NCBI GenBank assembly: GCA_964350605.1
Contig: CAYGKP010000175.1
Span: 1-5,303 of the forward strand
DNA from: CAYGKP01 sp964350605
Lineage (GTDB): Bacteria; Bacteroidota; Bacteroidia; Cytophagales; JAAEPT01
Length of the DNA: 5,303 bases
Direction: 5' to 3'
The notes below the pieces were generated by a model. It was not told the DNA's origin, ran no database searches, and saw only the letters and a program-made list of their open reading frames with translations. Every line of letters starts with the position of its first letter. Position 1 is the stretch's first letter. A program made the translations under genes and the position numbers. Below are positions 1 through 5,303 of the stretch, piece by piece.

Positions 1-345
1 CCCCTCGGTTTCGGCTCGCTCCAGGCAGGTGCCGACCGTGTCGACATGGCCTTGGACGATGTGTCCATCCAATCGCCCATCGGCACGAACGCACCGCTCC
101 ACGTTGACCACGCTTCCCTCCTGCCAATCGCCCAGGTTGGTCTTGTCCAAGGTCTCCTGAATTGCGACCACTTCGTGGACATCGCCTTCGACGGCCGTCA
201 CCGTCAGACAGACGCCCGAATGGCTCACGCTTTGGTCGACCTTCAGCTCCGCGCTGATCGCGCTTTGCACACGAAAGATCACGTTCCTCCGATCCTTACG
301 GATCGAAACTACGGTGCCCAGCGTTTCAATGATGCCTGTGAACAT
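1..345 (-). CDS. ribE: Riboflavin synthase alpha subunit, N-terminal half (3' end outside window)
   Basis: Riboflavin synthase converts two molecules of 6,7-dimethyl-8-ribityllumazine into riboflavin plus a pyrimidinedione, the last step of vitamin B2 synthesis in the cytosol. The 115 visible residues begin with MFTGIIETLGTV, the signature start of this family. They continue with SHSGVCLTV (residues 41-49), DKTNLG (67-72) and HIVQGHVDTVG (95-105), the last opening the second lumazine-binding half. The family is about 200 residues long, so just over half is present and the frame stays open to the window edge. The start is fixed by the MFTGII signature; there is no Shine-Dalgarno-like sequence before it. 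The gene begins 11 bp after the stop of the sugar phosphotransferase upstream on the same strand, so the two are probably co-transcribed. Residue 43 is Ser where many homologues have Asn (NGVCLTV). Identification is firm; the symbol varies (ribE or ribC) between organisms. Confidence 0.95.
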   Translation of the reverse strand, partial: MFTGIIETLGTVVSIRKDRRNVIFRVQSAISAELKVDQSVSHSGVCLTVTAVEGDVHEVVAIQETLDKTNLGDWQEGSVVNVERCVRADGRLDGHIVQGHVDTVGTCLERAETEG

Positions 346-356
346 GTGACAATCAG

Positions 357-1757
357 CTATTTACCCCGCCCTTGAACGACGGTGCGAATGGTGTAGAGAA
401 TGATCCGAAAGTCCATCGCCAGCGACATGTTCTCCAAATAGAGCACATCAAACTTCACCCGGCGCAGCATTTCCTCCACGTTTGAGGCATAGCCAAACTT
501 GACCTGCCCCAGCGAGGTGATGCCGGGGCGCACCTTCAAAAGGCGGCGGTAATGGGGGGCTTGCTCGGTGATCAACTCGATGAAGTGTTGGCGCTCGGGC
601 CGGGGGCCGACCACCGACATCTGACCAAACAGAACATTGACAAACTGGGGAAGTTCGTCCAGGCGGGTTTTGCGCATGATCCGACCCCAGGGGGTGATGC
701 GCGGGTCGCGGTCGGTGGCCAAGGCCGGACCCGACATGGCCTCGGCACTCACCTTCATCGAACGGAACTTGATGATGCGAAAGGGTTTTTCGTAGCGCCC
801 GATTCGTTCCTGGGTGTAGAACACTGGCCCCTTCGAACTGAGCTTGGTGATCAGGCCGATGAGCAACAGGAACGGGGAGAAAACTGTAAGGAACACGACC
901 GAGAAGCACAGGTCGAACAGGCGTTTGATGACCCGCTGGCGCCAGGGGATGAACGCGAGGTTTACCTCGATCAAGGGTACCCCTTGCAAGTGATTCATCC
1001 GGGCGGTGCCCAGAAGGATTTGATAGAAATCGGGGACGACAAAAATGCGAACGTCGTAGCCCTCGAGGATGGCGATCATGTGTTGAAGCCGCTCATGGTC
1101 CTCCGGCCGGGCGGCGATGATCACTTGTTCAATCCGAGCCCGACGGACCCATTTGGGCAGGTTTTCATACCCACCAAGCGAGCGAAGTTGGCTTTCCAGC
1201 GGGTGCTCGCCCGTCGCCTCCACGCGCAAGCAACCGATAATGCGCAGGCCGATTTCCTTGCGAATCCGTTCGAGGTCCTGGTAGACTTCCAGTGCGTGGG
1301 CACTGGTGCCCACCATGAGCGTATTGAACCAAATCTTCCCACTGGCCAAGCGGGCCTTGATAATCGTCAAGCCGATGTTTTTCGCCAGCAGTCCGAAGAG
1401 CAAGTGAAGCCCCACAAACGCCCCGAAGGTCTTGTAATACAGGCGGTAATCCTGCACGCCAGCGTCGTCGAGCAGGACCAGGAAGAACAAAATGACCGCC
1501 CCGACCAAACTGGTCCCAATCAGTCGGCCCGACTCGCGGGTGCGCGACTTTCGGAAGGGTTCCTTATAGAAACCCGCGAAGGCATAGAGCACCACCCAGA
1601 ACCCCGCAATCGCGCCGCCCTTGGGAAAGGCTGCCACATCGAGTACTACCAACTCGCCCAACAATTCCTTGCGGACCAGATAGAAAAGCAGGTAGCCCAC
1701 AAAGGCCGCGAGCAGATCGAGCCCAACCAGCAACAAGATGTACGGCGCGCGTTTCAC
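357..1757 (-). CDS. Undecaprenyl-phosphate sugar phosphotransferase (WcaJ/EpsE-type exopolysaccharide priming enzyme)
   Basis: A membrane enzyme of the polyisoprenyl-phosphate hexose-1-phosphate transferase family. It moves a sugar-1-phosphate from a nucleotide sugar to undecaprenyl phosphate, the first step of surface or exopolysaccharide repeat-unit assembly. The 466 residues match the long WcaJ-like architecture. Hydrophobic helices near residues 6-28, 48-63, 80-96 and 110-124 are followed by a Rossmann-like central region (about 143-250, starting FNTLMVGTS). The catalytic domain (273-466) opens with RQRVIKRLFD and a membrane segment. It carries KFRSM (330-334), the Asp367-Glu368 pair of RLDELPQF expected for catalysis and metal binding, and GQMSVVGPRPE (378-388). 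A GTG start at 1757 was chosen because it places MKRAPYILLL directly before the first helix. A longer in-frame reading to 2057 would run antisense through pcm and adds no family-like sequence. Sugar specificity (glucose, galactose or other) cannot be read from the sequence. ribE follows after 11 bp. Confidence 0.92.
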   Translation of the reverse strand: MKRAPYILLLVGLDLLAAFVGYLLFYLVRKELLGELVVLDVAAFPKGGAIAGFWVVLYAFAGFYKEPFRKSRTRESGRLIGTSLVGAVILFFLVLLDDAGVQDYRLYYKTFGAFVGLHLLFGLLAKNIGLTIIKARLASGKIWFNTLMVGTSAHALEVYQDLERIRKEIGLRIIGCLRVEATGEHPLESQLRSLGGYENLPKWVRRARIEQVIIAARPEDHERLQHMIAILEGYDVRIFVVPDFYQILLGTARMNHLQGVPLIEVNLAFIPWRQRVIKRLFDLCFSVVFLTVFSPFLLLIGLITKLSSKGPVFYTQERIGRYEKPFRIIKFRSMKVSAEAMSGPALATDRDPRITPWGRIMRKTRLDELPQFVNVLFGQMSVVGPRPERQHFIELITEQAPHYRRLLKVRPGITSLGQVKFGYASNVEEMLRRVKFDVLYLENMSLAMDFRIILYTIRTVVQGRGK

Positions 1758-1808
1758 GATCCCAAAGGTACACGAAGGGATCAGGCTTCCCGCTTCGTAC
1801 CTTGCAGT
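1758..1808. promoter_or_regulatory. Divergent intergenic region with an imperfect palindrome
   Basis: Only 51 bp separate the GTG start of the sugar phosphotransferase (minus) from the GTG start of pcm (plus), so any two promoters here must overlap or extend into the genes. The region holds a perfect 7-bp inverted repeat, AAGGTAC (1765-1771) and GTACCTT (1797-1803). The arms extend imperfectly inward: after the AAGGTAC core the left arm reads ACGAAGGGA, while the right arm read on the other strand continues GAAGCGGGAA. The symmetry axis lies near 1784. No convincing -10/-35 or Bacteroidota TAnnTTTG box was seen. A shared operator, or simple RNA structure at the 5' end of either transcript, are both possible. 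The palindrome is observed; regulatory function is inferred. Confidence 0.4.
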
Positions 1809-2465
1809 GTGCTTTCCGATGACTACCGCCACCAAGGCCTGCGCCGCCGTCTGGTCGACGAGCTGGAGCAGAAGGGAATCAAGGACCTCGAGGTGCTTGC
1901 GGCCATCAGCCGCGTGCCCCGCCATGTGTTCTTCGACCCGGCCCTCCTCTCCCACGCCTACCAGGACAAAGCCTTCCCCATTGGGCAGGGCCAAACCATC
2001 TCGCAACCCTACACCGTCGCCTACCAAAGCGAACTGCTGGAAGTAAAGCCCGGCCATAAGGTTCTGGAGATCGGGACGGGTTCAGGCTACCAAGCCGCCG
2101 TGCTGGCCGAAATGGGTGCAAAGCTGTACAGCATCGAACGCTACGCGGCGCTTCACCGCAAGGCCCGCCAAATGCTCGACCTGATGGGCCACCGCACCGT
2201 GCGGCTCTACGTCGGCGATGGCACCGAGGGCCTTCCCAAACTGGCCCCCTTCGACCGCATCCTGGTCACCGCAGGGGCACCCGAAATTCCCGTTTGCTTG
2301 ATCGACCAATTGGCCCCCGAGGGCATCTTGATCATTCCGGTGGGCGACCGGGGCAGTCAAGAGATGATGCGCCTCCAAAAGGGCGAAGACGGGCAAACGC
2401 GTCGCGACTCCCTGGGTCAGTTCAAGTTTGTTCCGTTAATTGGAAACCAGGGCTGGGCCCGCTAG
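1809..2465 (+). CDS. pcm: Protein-L-isoaspartate O-methyltransferase
   Basis: Uses S-adenosylmethionine to methylate the carboxyl of abnormal L-isoaspartyl residues in aged proteins, starting their repair to aspartate in the cytosol. The 218-residue product has the usual family length. It shows RVPRHVFF (35-42), the substrate-site block KAFPIGQGQTISQPYTVA (54-71), the SAM-binding motif I VLEIGTGSGYQAAVLAE (85-101), an acidic residue E110 at the end of strand 2, YVGDG ahead of the GLPKLAPFDRILVTAGAPEIP stretch, and EGILIIPVG. The GTG start at 1809 gives MLSDDYRHQGLRRRLV, which matches where homologues begin; there is no ATG near it and no Shine-Dalgarno sequence. The frame stays open far upstream, but that stretch is antisense to the sugar phosphotransferase. 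The thioesterase gene starts 2 bp after the stop, so translation is probably coupled. Confidence 0.95.
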   Translation: MLSDDYRHQGLRRRLVDELEQKGIKDLEVLAAISRVPRHVFFDPALLSHAYQDKAFPIGQGQTISQPYTVAYQSELLEVKPGHKVLEIGTGSGYQAAVLAEMGAKLYSIERYAALHRKARQMLDLMGHRTVRLYVGDGTEGLPKLAPFDRILVTAGAPEIPVCLIDQLAPEGILIIPVGDRGSQEMMRLQKGEDGQTRRDSLGQFKFVPLIGNQGWAR

Positions 2466-2467
2466 TC

Positions 2468-3010
2468 ATGCGCACGCAAAAACATCCCCGGGAATCGGAA
2501 GCCATCATGACCGAATTGGTCTTCCCCAACGACACCAACTCGTTTTCGAACTTGATGGGGGGGCGGCTGATGTACCTGATGGATGTGGCCGGAGCCATTT
2601 GCGCCCAACGCCATTCGGGGCAAGTGGTGGTGACCGCCTCGATCGACCAACTGGATTTCAAGAAATCGATCCCCACGGGCGCGATTGTCACCCTGCGGGC
2701 CCGCGTGACCCGATCCTTTCGCACCAGCATGGAGATTCACATTGTGGCCTCCTACGAGCGAATCAGTCACAAGGAATTCTCGCATTCGAACGAGGCGTTC
2801 TACACCTACGTGGCTGTTGGGCCGGATGGAACGCCCATGCCTGTGCCCGAACTTGTGCCAGAAACCGAAGCGGAGGAGGCCCTCTATCAAGGGGCCTTGC
2901 ACCGCCGCCAGTTGCGCCTGGTCTTGGCCGGAAAGCTGAGCCTGAAGGAAGCCCCCGAGTTGAGCGAGCTCCTCGGTGCGACCGACATCATAAAAGACCC
3001 CAAGGACTAG
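2468..3010 (+). CDS. Hotdog-fold acyl-CoA thioesterase (ACOT7/YciA-like)
   Basis: Predicted to hydrolyse the thioester of fatty acyl-CoA to free acid and CoA in the cytosol; chain-length preference is not readable. The 180 residues contain TELVFPNDTNSFSNLMGG (15-32) followed by GRLMYLMDVAGAICAQRHS (32-50), the conserved HotDog ACOT block. Asn24 and Asp39 are the expected active-site pair. VVTASIDQLDFKKSIPTGAIVTL and RSFRTSMEIHIVA follow as the core beta strands. The C-terminal 50 residues are acidic then helical (ETEAEEALYQGALHRRQLRL), a tail seen in longer single-domain versions. The ATG at 2468 was chosen over the internal one at 2507 because the latter would leave almost nothing ahead of the conserved block. 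Its start is 2 bp after the pcm stop (TAGTCATG), and its TAG overlaps the next gene's GTG by one base. Confidence 0.92.
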   Translation: MRTQKHPRESEAIMTELVFPNDTNSFSNLMGGRLMYLMDVAGAICAQRHSGQVVVTASIDQLDFKKSIPTGAIVTLRARVTRSFRTSMEIHIVASYERISHKEFSHSNEAFYTYVAVGPDGTPMPVPELVPETEAEEALYQGALHRRQLRLVLAGKLSLKEAPELSELLGATDIIKDPKD

Positions 3011-3519
3011 TGGAGGCAGGGGAATTGGCCGTTCTCTTCCGCGAGCCGTTGTATCTGGTTCGCCCTGCGACTTCCACCAAAGCTGCTGAAGTCACAGAGC
3101 CGGAGGCAAACAAGTCAGCCGCAACACATGCGCCAGAAGCACCTACTTCCACTCCTACTCAGCAAGTCGACCCGCCCCGCGAGGTGCCCGCCTTTGGGGT
3201 CGTCGTTTTCATTGCCGGGGGCGGGGTCAATGGGTCCGACAAAGCCTTGCTTGGTAAAATCCTGGGTGCGATTGACCGCACGTTGGAGGATACCCCGCTG
3301 TGGACCAGCGGCGAGGGTTGGCCCGAGGGTGCGGTCGCGAAGGCAATGCTCGTGTTCGGCGGAGATCCGCAGGCCACGTTCCCTGACCTGCCCATCAAAC
3401 TGAACCACACGATGCAAGGCCCTGATGGGCATTTGCTGTGGACTTCTCCGCTTGGAAAGCTTCAAGAGGACGTAGCGGCCAAGCGCAGCCTGTGGGAAGC
3501 ACTTAAGCGGCTGAAATAG
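3010..3519 (+). CDS. Small conserved-looking protein of unknown function, possibly DNA polymerase III psi (HolD)-like
   Basis: I do not confidently recognise this 169-residue protein. A GTG start at 3010 overlaps the thioesterase TAG by one base, with an AAGGA three bases before it. A short N-terminal motif (ELAVLFREPLYLV, 5-17) is followed by a disordered-looking Pro/Thr/Ala/Glu linker (about 19-60). A compact domain then begins with FGVVVFIAGG (62-71), has a helix DKALLGKILGAID (77-89), AMLVFGG in the middle, and ends in a helix with KLQEDVAAKRSLWEALKRLK. The layout recalls the bacterial psi clamp-loader subunit: a short N-terminal partner-binding peptide, an LLxKxLxAI helix, and a final SPxLxxL-(7 or so)-K/RxxLWxxL helix like the E. 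coli HolD ending. That is a pattern resemblance only, and HolD is not generally described from this phylum. The gene being real is well supported by tight packing and a clean open frame. Confidence 0.75.
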   Translation: MEAGELAVLFREPLYLVRPATSTKAAEVTEPEANKSAATHAPEAPTSTPTQQVDPPREVPAFGVVVFIAGGGVNGSDKALLGKILGAIDRTLEDTPLWTSGEGWPEGAVAKAMLVFGGDPQATFPDLPIKLNHTMQGPDGHLLWTSPLGKLQEDVAAKRSLWEALKRLK

Positions 3520-3520
3520 A

Positions 3521-3592
3521 GATACAATCCGGGTTACAATCCACCCTAAAGCGGGATAGAATCCTGAGGCCAACTCAGTAATAAATTGTATC
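3521..3592. repeat. Cluster of GATACAATCC-like decamers (three direct, one inverted)
   Basis: GATACAATCC (3521-3530) is followed by GTTACAATCC (3533-3542) and GATAGAATCC (3555-3564), each differing from the first at one base. On the other strand 3592 to 3583 reads GATACAATTT, matching the first eight bases. Start-to-start spacings of the direct copies are 12 and 22 bp, near one and two DNA turns, as expected for a protein-binding array. The middle copy also sits as an 8-base loop in a GGGT/ACCC mini-hairpin (3531-3546). The repeats are directly seen; an operator function for the GH8 gene is inferred. Confidence 0.55.
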
Positions 3593-3599
3593 TTTAGGG
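3544..3599 (+). terminator. Inverted repeat with nested hairpin after the pcm operon (possible terminator or leader structure)
   Basis: CCCTAAAG (3544-3551) is perfectly complementary to CTTTAGGG (3592-3599). Inside the 40-base loop, CTGAG (3564-3568) pairs with CTCAG (3574-3578) around a five-base loop GCCAA. The structure lies 24 bp after the stop of the small protein gene. It is not followed by a proper T-run (GTATTTATAT comes next), so it is not a textbook intrinsic terminator. It could instead be DNA-level symmetry, or a structured leader if transcription starts upstream of it. Confidence 0.35.
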
Positions 3600-3637
3600 G
3601 TATTTATATCACGCAGCCGCACAGCACCCATCCGCCG

Positions 3638-5303
3638 ATGCCGTTTTCTACCCACCCAAGAAACTTCCTGGTTCTTCTTTTTTGGTTGTCCGCCCTCTGC
3701 ATTAGCGTGGCCCAAGTGCCAGCAAACGTCAATTCAGGGAACCCCAATTTTCCCTTTCCGCAGTTCCTTGACTATGCGGGGGGCACATCACTAGGCACAA
3801 ACAACCCCGAAGGTGTTCCACATGCCGAATTGGAGCAACGCACCCGCGATGCCTACCAGATTCTTTGCAACAACCTTTCCTATCAGGGTACCACAGTGGA
3901 CGGGGTTCAATACATCCAGCCCACTGCGCCATTTACGTGCGATTGTGTAGAAGGCGACGGCTATTACTTGCTGGCAGCCGCCTACATGGGCGACAAAGAG
4001 ACCTTCGACGGGCTATACATGTGGACCCACGATCGTTCGTTCAACAAAGTCCAACGGTTTTTCGACGGGGCCATGAACAGCCCTGGCTATCTGTACAGCG
4101 TTGGGCTGTCTGGTGCGGGTGGCTTTGGCGCCCCTACTGGGCTTGCCGGGGGTGCGGCCGGAGGCAACTCCGCAGCTGATGGCGATGTGGACGTGGCTTT
4201 AGCCTTGCTGGTCGCCTACAAGCAATGGGGCGAGTTCTCGGGCATTACACCGCCAGCCACCGGGGTTCAGATCAACTACAAGACCGAGGCACTGCGCTAC
4301 ATCATGGGCATTTCGGACACGGTTCGAAACCCAACGATCAACACGCCCGACAAGTACAACTCGGGCATTTTCGGTCTGGATGGCTACATGAAAGGTGGTG
4401 ATACTTGGAATGAACTGACTGCCTGGGCCACTGGTGGCTACGCAGGCGCAGGGGGTATTATCCCCGAGTTCGCAGGGCCACGATTGCAGCACATCGATTA
4501 TTACGCACCCTCTTACTTCCGCAGCTTCCGCGAATGGATGCAGGACCCCGCGGAATTCGGGGCCTCGCCTTGCATCATTTGCGAGCGGCAATTTCTTCGG
4601 GCTGAGGCCAGCTCAGACTGGTTAATGGGCGGCATGTATACCCAAGGATTAATCGCCCATGCTGGTTGGGTCGGTTTGGATGCAACAGGCCTAGTTCCCG
4701 CCTACACCAACTTCGCGGATGGAGAGGATTTTAGAACCGCCTGGCGCACCATCCTCAACCACGTCTGGAACGGCAATCCAAGCTACAGTTGGAACCCAAC
4801 GACACACGAAGTCATGCTGGGCACACCCAACACCTACGAGTACGACATTTCAACCAACCACGCCGACTACCTGGAAAACCCCCAGGGGGCACCTTGGAAC
4901 AACTCGTGCATGAATCCAGGCAGCTCGCCAATCGACTTCTTCGGCCCTGCTACCCTTCTGTACGTCAACACACCTGACGGGCAAAACATGTCAAGCTTCC
5001 CACTGAATTTCACCCATGGAGTAGGTTCTCCGTCGGCGGTGATCAACGGCGACCGAGATTTGATGTCGGCCCTCTGGCGGCACTGTGTCATTGAATGGGA
5101 TGCGGCGGGCGACCCAGGGGGTACTCAGCTTTACCTCACTTCACGCCCTCGGTACTTCCACGAATTTTTTCGCCTATTGGGAATACTCGTCCTCACGGGC
5201 AACTACCATGACCCACTCGACATGGAACCCGCCACCAATTTGGGGGTCTACGCTTCGGTCGACAAGACATTCGCCTACCCGACCGATACCGTTACTTACT
5301 GGA
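3638..5303 (+). CDS. Secreted GH8-family glycoside hydrolase, multidomain, C-terminus outside window
   Basis: Family 8 enzymes cut beta-1,4 bonds in cellulose, xylan, lichenan or chitosan with inversion; which substrate applies here is unknown. All 555 visible residues form one open frame. Residues 1-25 are a signal peptide (hydrophobic NFLVLLFWLSALCISVA, cleavage likely after SVA at 25). The catalytic domain spans about 40-525: VEGDGYYLLAAAYMGDKETFDGLYMWT (104-130) holds the presumed proton donor Glu105. AADGDVDVALALLVAYKQW (179-197) closely matches the GH8 signature with Asp181. HIDYYAPSYFRSF (285-297) matches the family's Asp-x-x-YxAPxYxR block. Asp327 in SSDW is a candidate for the catalytic base by spacing. 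From 534 (NLGVYASVDKTFAYP) a new domain begins, resembling DUF11-type beta-sandwich repeats. The ATG at 3638 is the only start that precedes the signal peptide. Oddities: a Gly/Ala-rich stretch (156-180) before the signature and several cysteines (77, 101, 103, 312, 315). A type IX secretion tail is plausible but lies outside the window. Confidence 0.88.
   Translation, partial: MPFSTHPRNFLVLLFWLSALCISVAQVPANVNSGNPNFPFPQFLDYAGGTSLGTNNPEGVPHAELEQRTRDAYQILCNNLSYQGTTVDGVQYIQPTAPFTCDCVEGDGYYLLAAAYMGDKETFDGLYMWTHDRSFNKVQRFFDGAMNSPGYLYSVGLSGAGGFGAPTGLAGGAAGGNSAADGDVDVALALLVAYKQWGEFSGITPPATGVQINYKTEALRYIMGISDTVRNPTINTPDKYNSGIFGLDGYMKGGDTWNELTAWATGGYAGAGGIIPEFAGPRLQHIDYYAPSYFRSFREWMQDPAEFGASPCIICERQFLRAEASSDWLMGGMYTQGLIAHAGWVGLDATGLVPAYTNFADGEDFRTAWRTILNHVWNGNPSYSWNPTTHEVMLGTPNTYEYDISTNHADYLENPQGAPWNNSCMNPGSSPIDFFGPATLLYVNTPDGQNMSSFPLNFTHGVGSPSAVINGDRDLMSALWRHCVIEWDAAGDPGGTQLYLTSRPRYFHEFFRLLGILVLTGNYHDPLDMEPATNLGVYASVDKTFAYPTDTVTYW

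Larger units (their letters stand above)
3520..3637. promoter_or_regulatory. Structured intergenic region upstream of the GH8 gene
   Basis: These 118 bp carry no gene and are visibly more AT-rich than the flanking coding sequence. They probably hold the end of the pcm operon transcript and the promoter of the GH8 gene. TATCTTTA at 3589-3596 matches seven of eight bases of the Bacteroidota -7 box (TAnnTTTG), but no TTTG was found at the proper distance upstream. A run of T/A (TATTTATAT) lies at 3601-3609. No Shine-Dalgarno sequence precedes the ATG at 3638. The promoter reading is weak; the repeats and hairpins inside the region are listed separately. Confidence 0.4.

Noticed and set aside
46..375. 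Plus-strand reading frame opposite riboflavin synthase
   Set aside because: The minus strand carries the clear MFTGII, GVCLTV and GHVD motifs; the plus frame is its antisense shadow.
552..1808. Long plus-strand open frame continuous with pcm and antisense to the sugar phosphotransferase
   Set aside because: The minus strand encodes a complete, motif-bearing phosphotransferase here. The plus reading has no family-like sequence and is a GC-rich shadow; pcm homology begins only at about 1809.
1758..2057. Extra 100 residues at the N-terminus of the sugar phosphotransferase
   Set aside because: This extension lies antisense to well-conserved pcm sequence and is not hydrophobic or family-like before the first membrane helix at the GTG start.
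2440..3009. Upstream extension of the small psi-like protein through the thioesterase gene
   Set aside because: It is an out-of-frame reading of the conserved thioesterase with low-complexity composition; the GTG at 3010 is the sensible start.
3521..3592. CRISPR array
   Set aside because: The repeats are only 10 bp with spacings of 12 and 22 bp; there are no repeat-spacer units of CRISPR size and no cas genes.
3520..3637. tRNA or other standard RNA gene in the intergenic gap
   Set aside because: No cloverleaf, no T-loop consensus and no CCA end could be fitted; the hairpins are too short and loops too long.
3683..3700. Possible lipoprotein signal (Cys21 in LSALC)
   Set aside because: The residue before Cys is Leu, whereas a lipobox needs a small residue (Gly, Ala or Ser) there. 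An ordinary signal peptidase I site (SVA then Q) follows.

Overview
The window looks like a chromosomal segment of a GC-rich member of the Bacteroidota. Three things point there: the riboflavin synthase N-terminus has the Bacteroidota-like DQSVSHSGVCLTV block, none of the gene starts has a well-placed strong Shine-Dalgarno sequence, and the last gene is a secreted GH8 glycosidase that runs into what looks like a repeat module of large surface proteins. The placement is an inference from protein style; no rRNA or other marker is present.

Layout. The minus-strand block (1-1757) holds a polyprenyl-phosphate sugar phosphotransferase (WcaJ/EpsE type, 357-1757). It is followed 11 bp downstream by the N-terminal half of riboflavin synthase alpha subunit (1-345, cut by the window edge). 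A 51-bp divergent intergenic region (1758-1808) contains an imperfect palindrome and separates this block from a plus-strand operon. That operon holds protein-L-isoaspartate O-methyltransferase (1809-2465), a hotdog-fold acyl-CoA thioesterase (2468-3010) and a small 169-residue protein (3010-3519). The small protein is not confidently recognised, but its pattern recalls the psi (HolD) subunit of the DNA polymerase III clamp loader. The three genes are packed with a 2-bp gap and then a 1-bp stop/start overlap.

A 118-bp non-coding gap (3520-3637) is dense in structure: three direct copies and one inverted copy of a GATACAATCC-like decamer, an 8-bp inverted repeat, and a nested 5-bp hairpin. It lies before a large plus-strand gene (3638 to beyond 5303). 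That gene encodes a signal-peptide-bearing GH8 family glycoside hydrolase, and the window ends at the start of a second, probably beta-sandwich, domain.

How the genes relate. The sugar phosphotransferase starts assembly of a lipid-linked surface or exopolysaccharide repeat unit on the cytoplasmic side of the inner membrane. The GH8 enzyme probably cuts beta-1,4-linked glucan, xylan or chitosan outside the cell. They lie on opposite strands with housekeeping genes (pcm, thioesterase, ribE) between them, so no single pathway is evident. The least explained parts are the small psi-like protein, the structured 3520-3637 region, and the divergent GH8 catalytic domain with its glycine-rich insertion.
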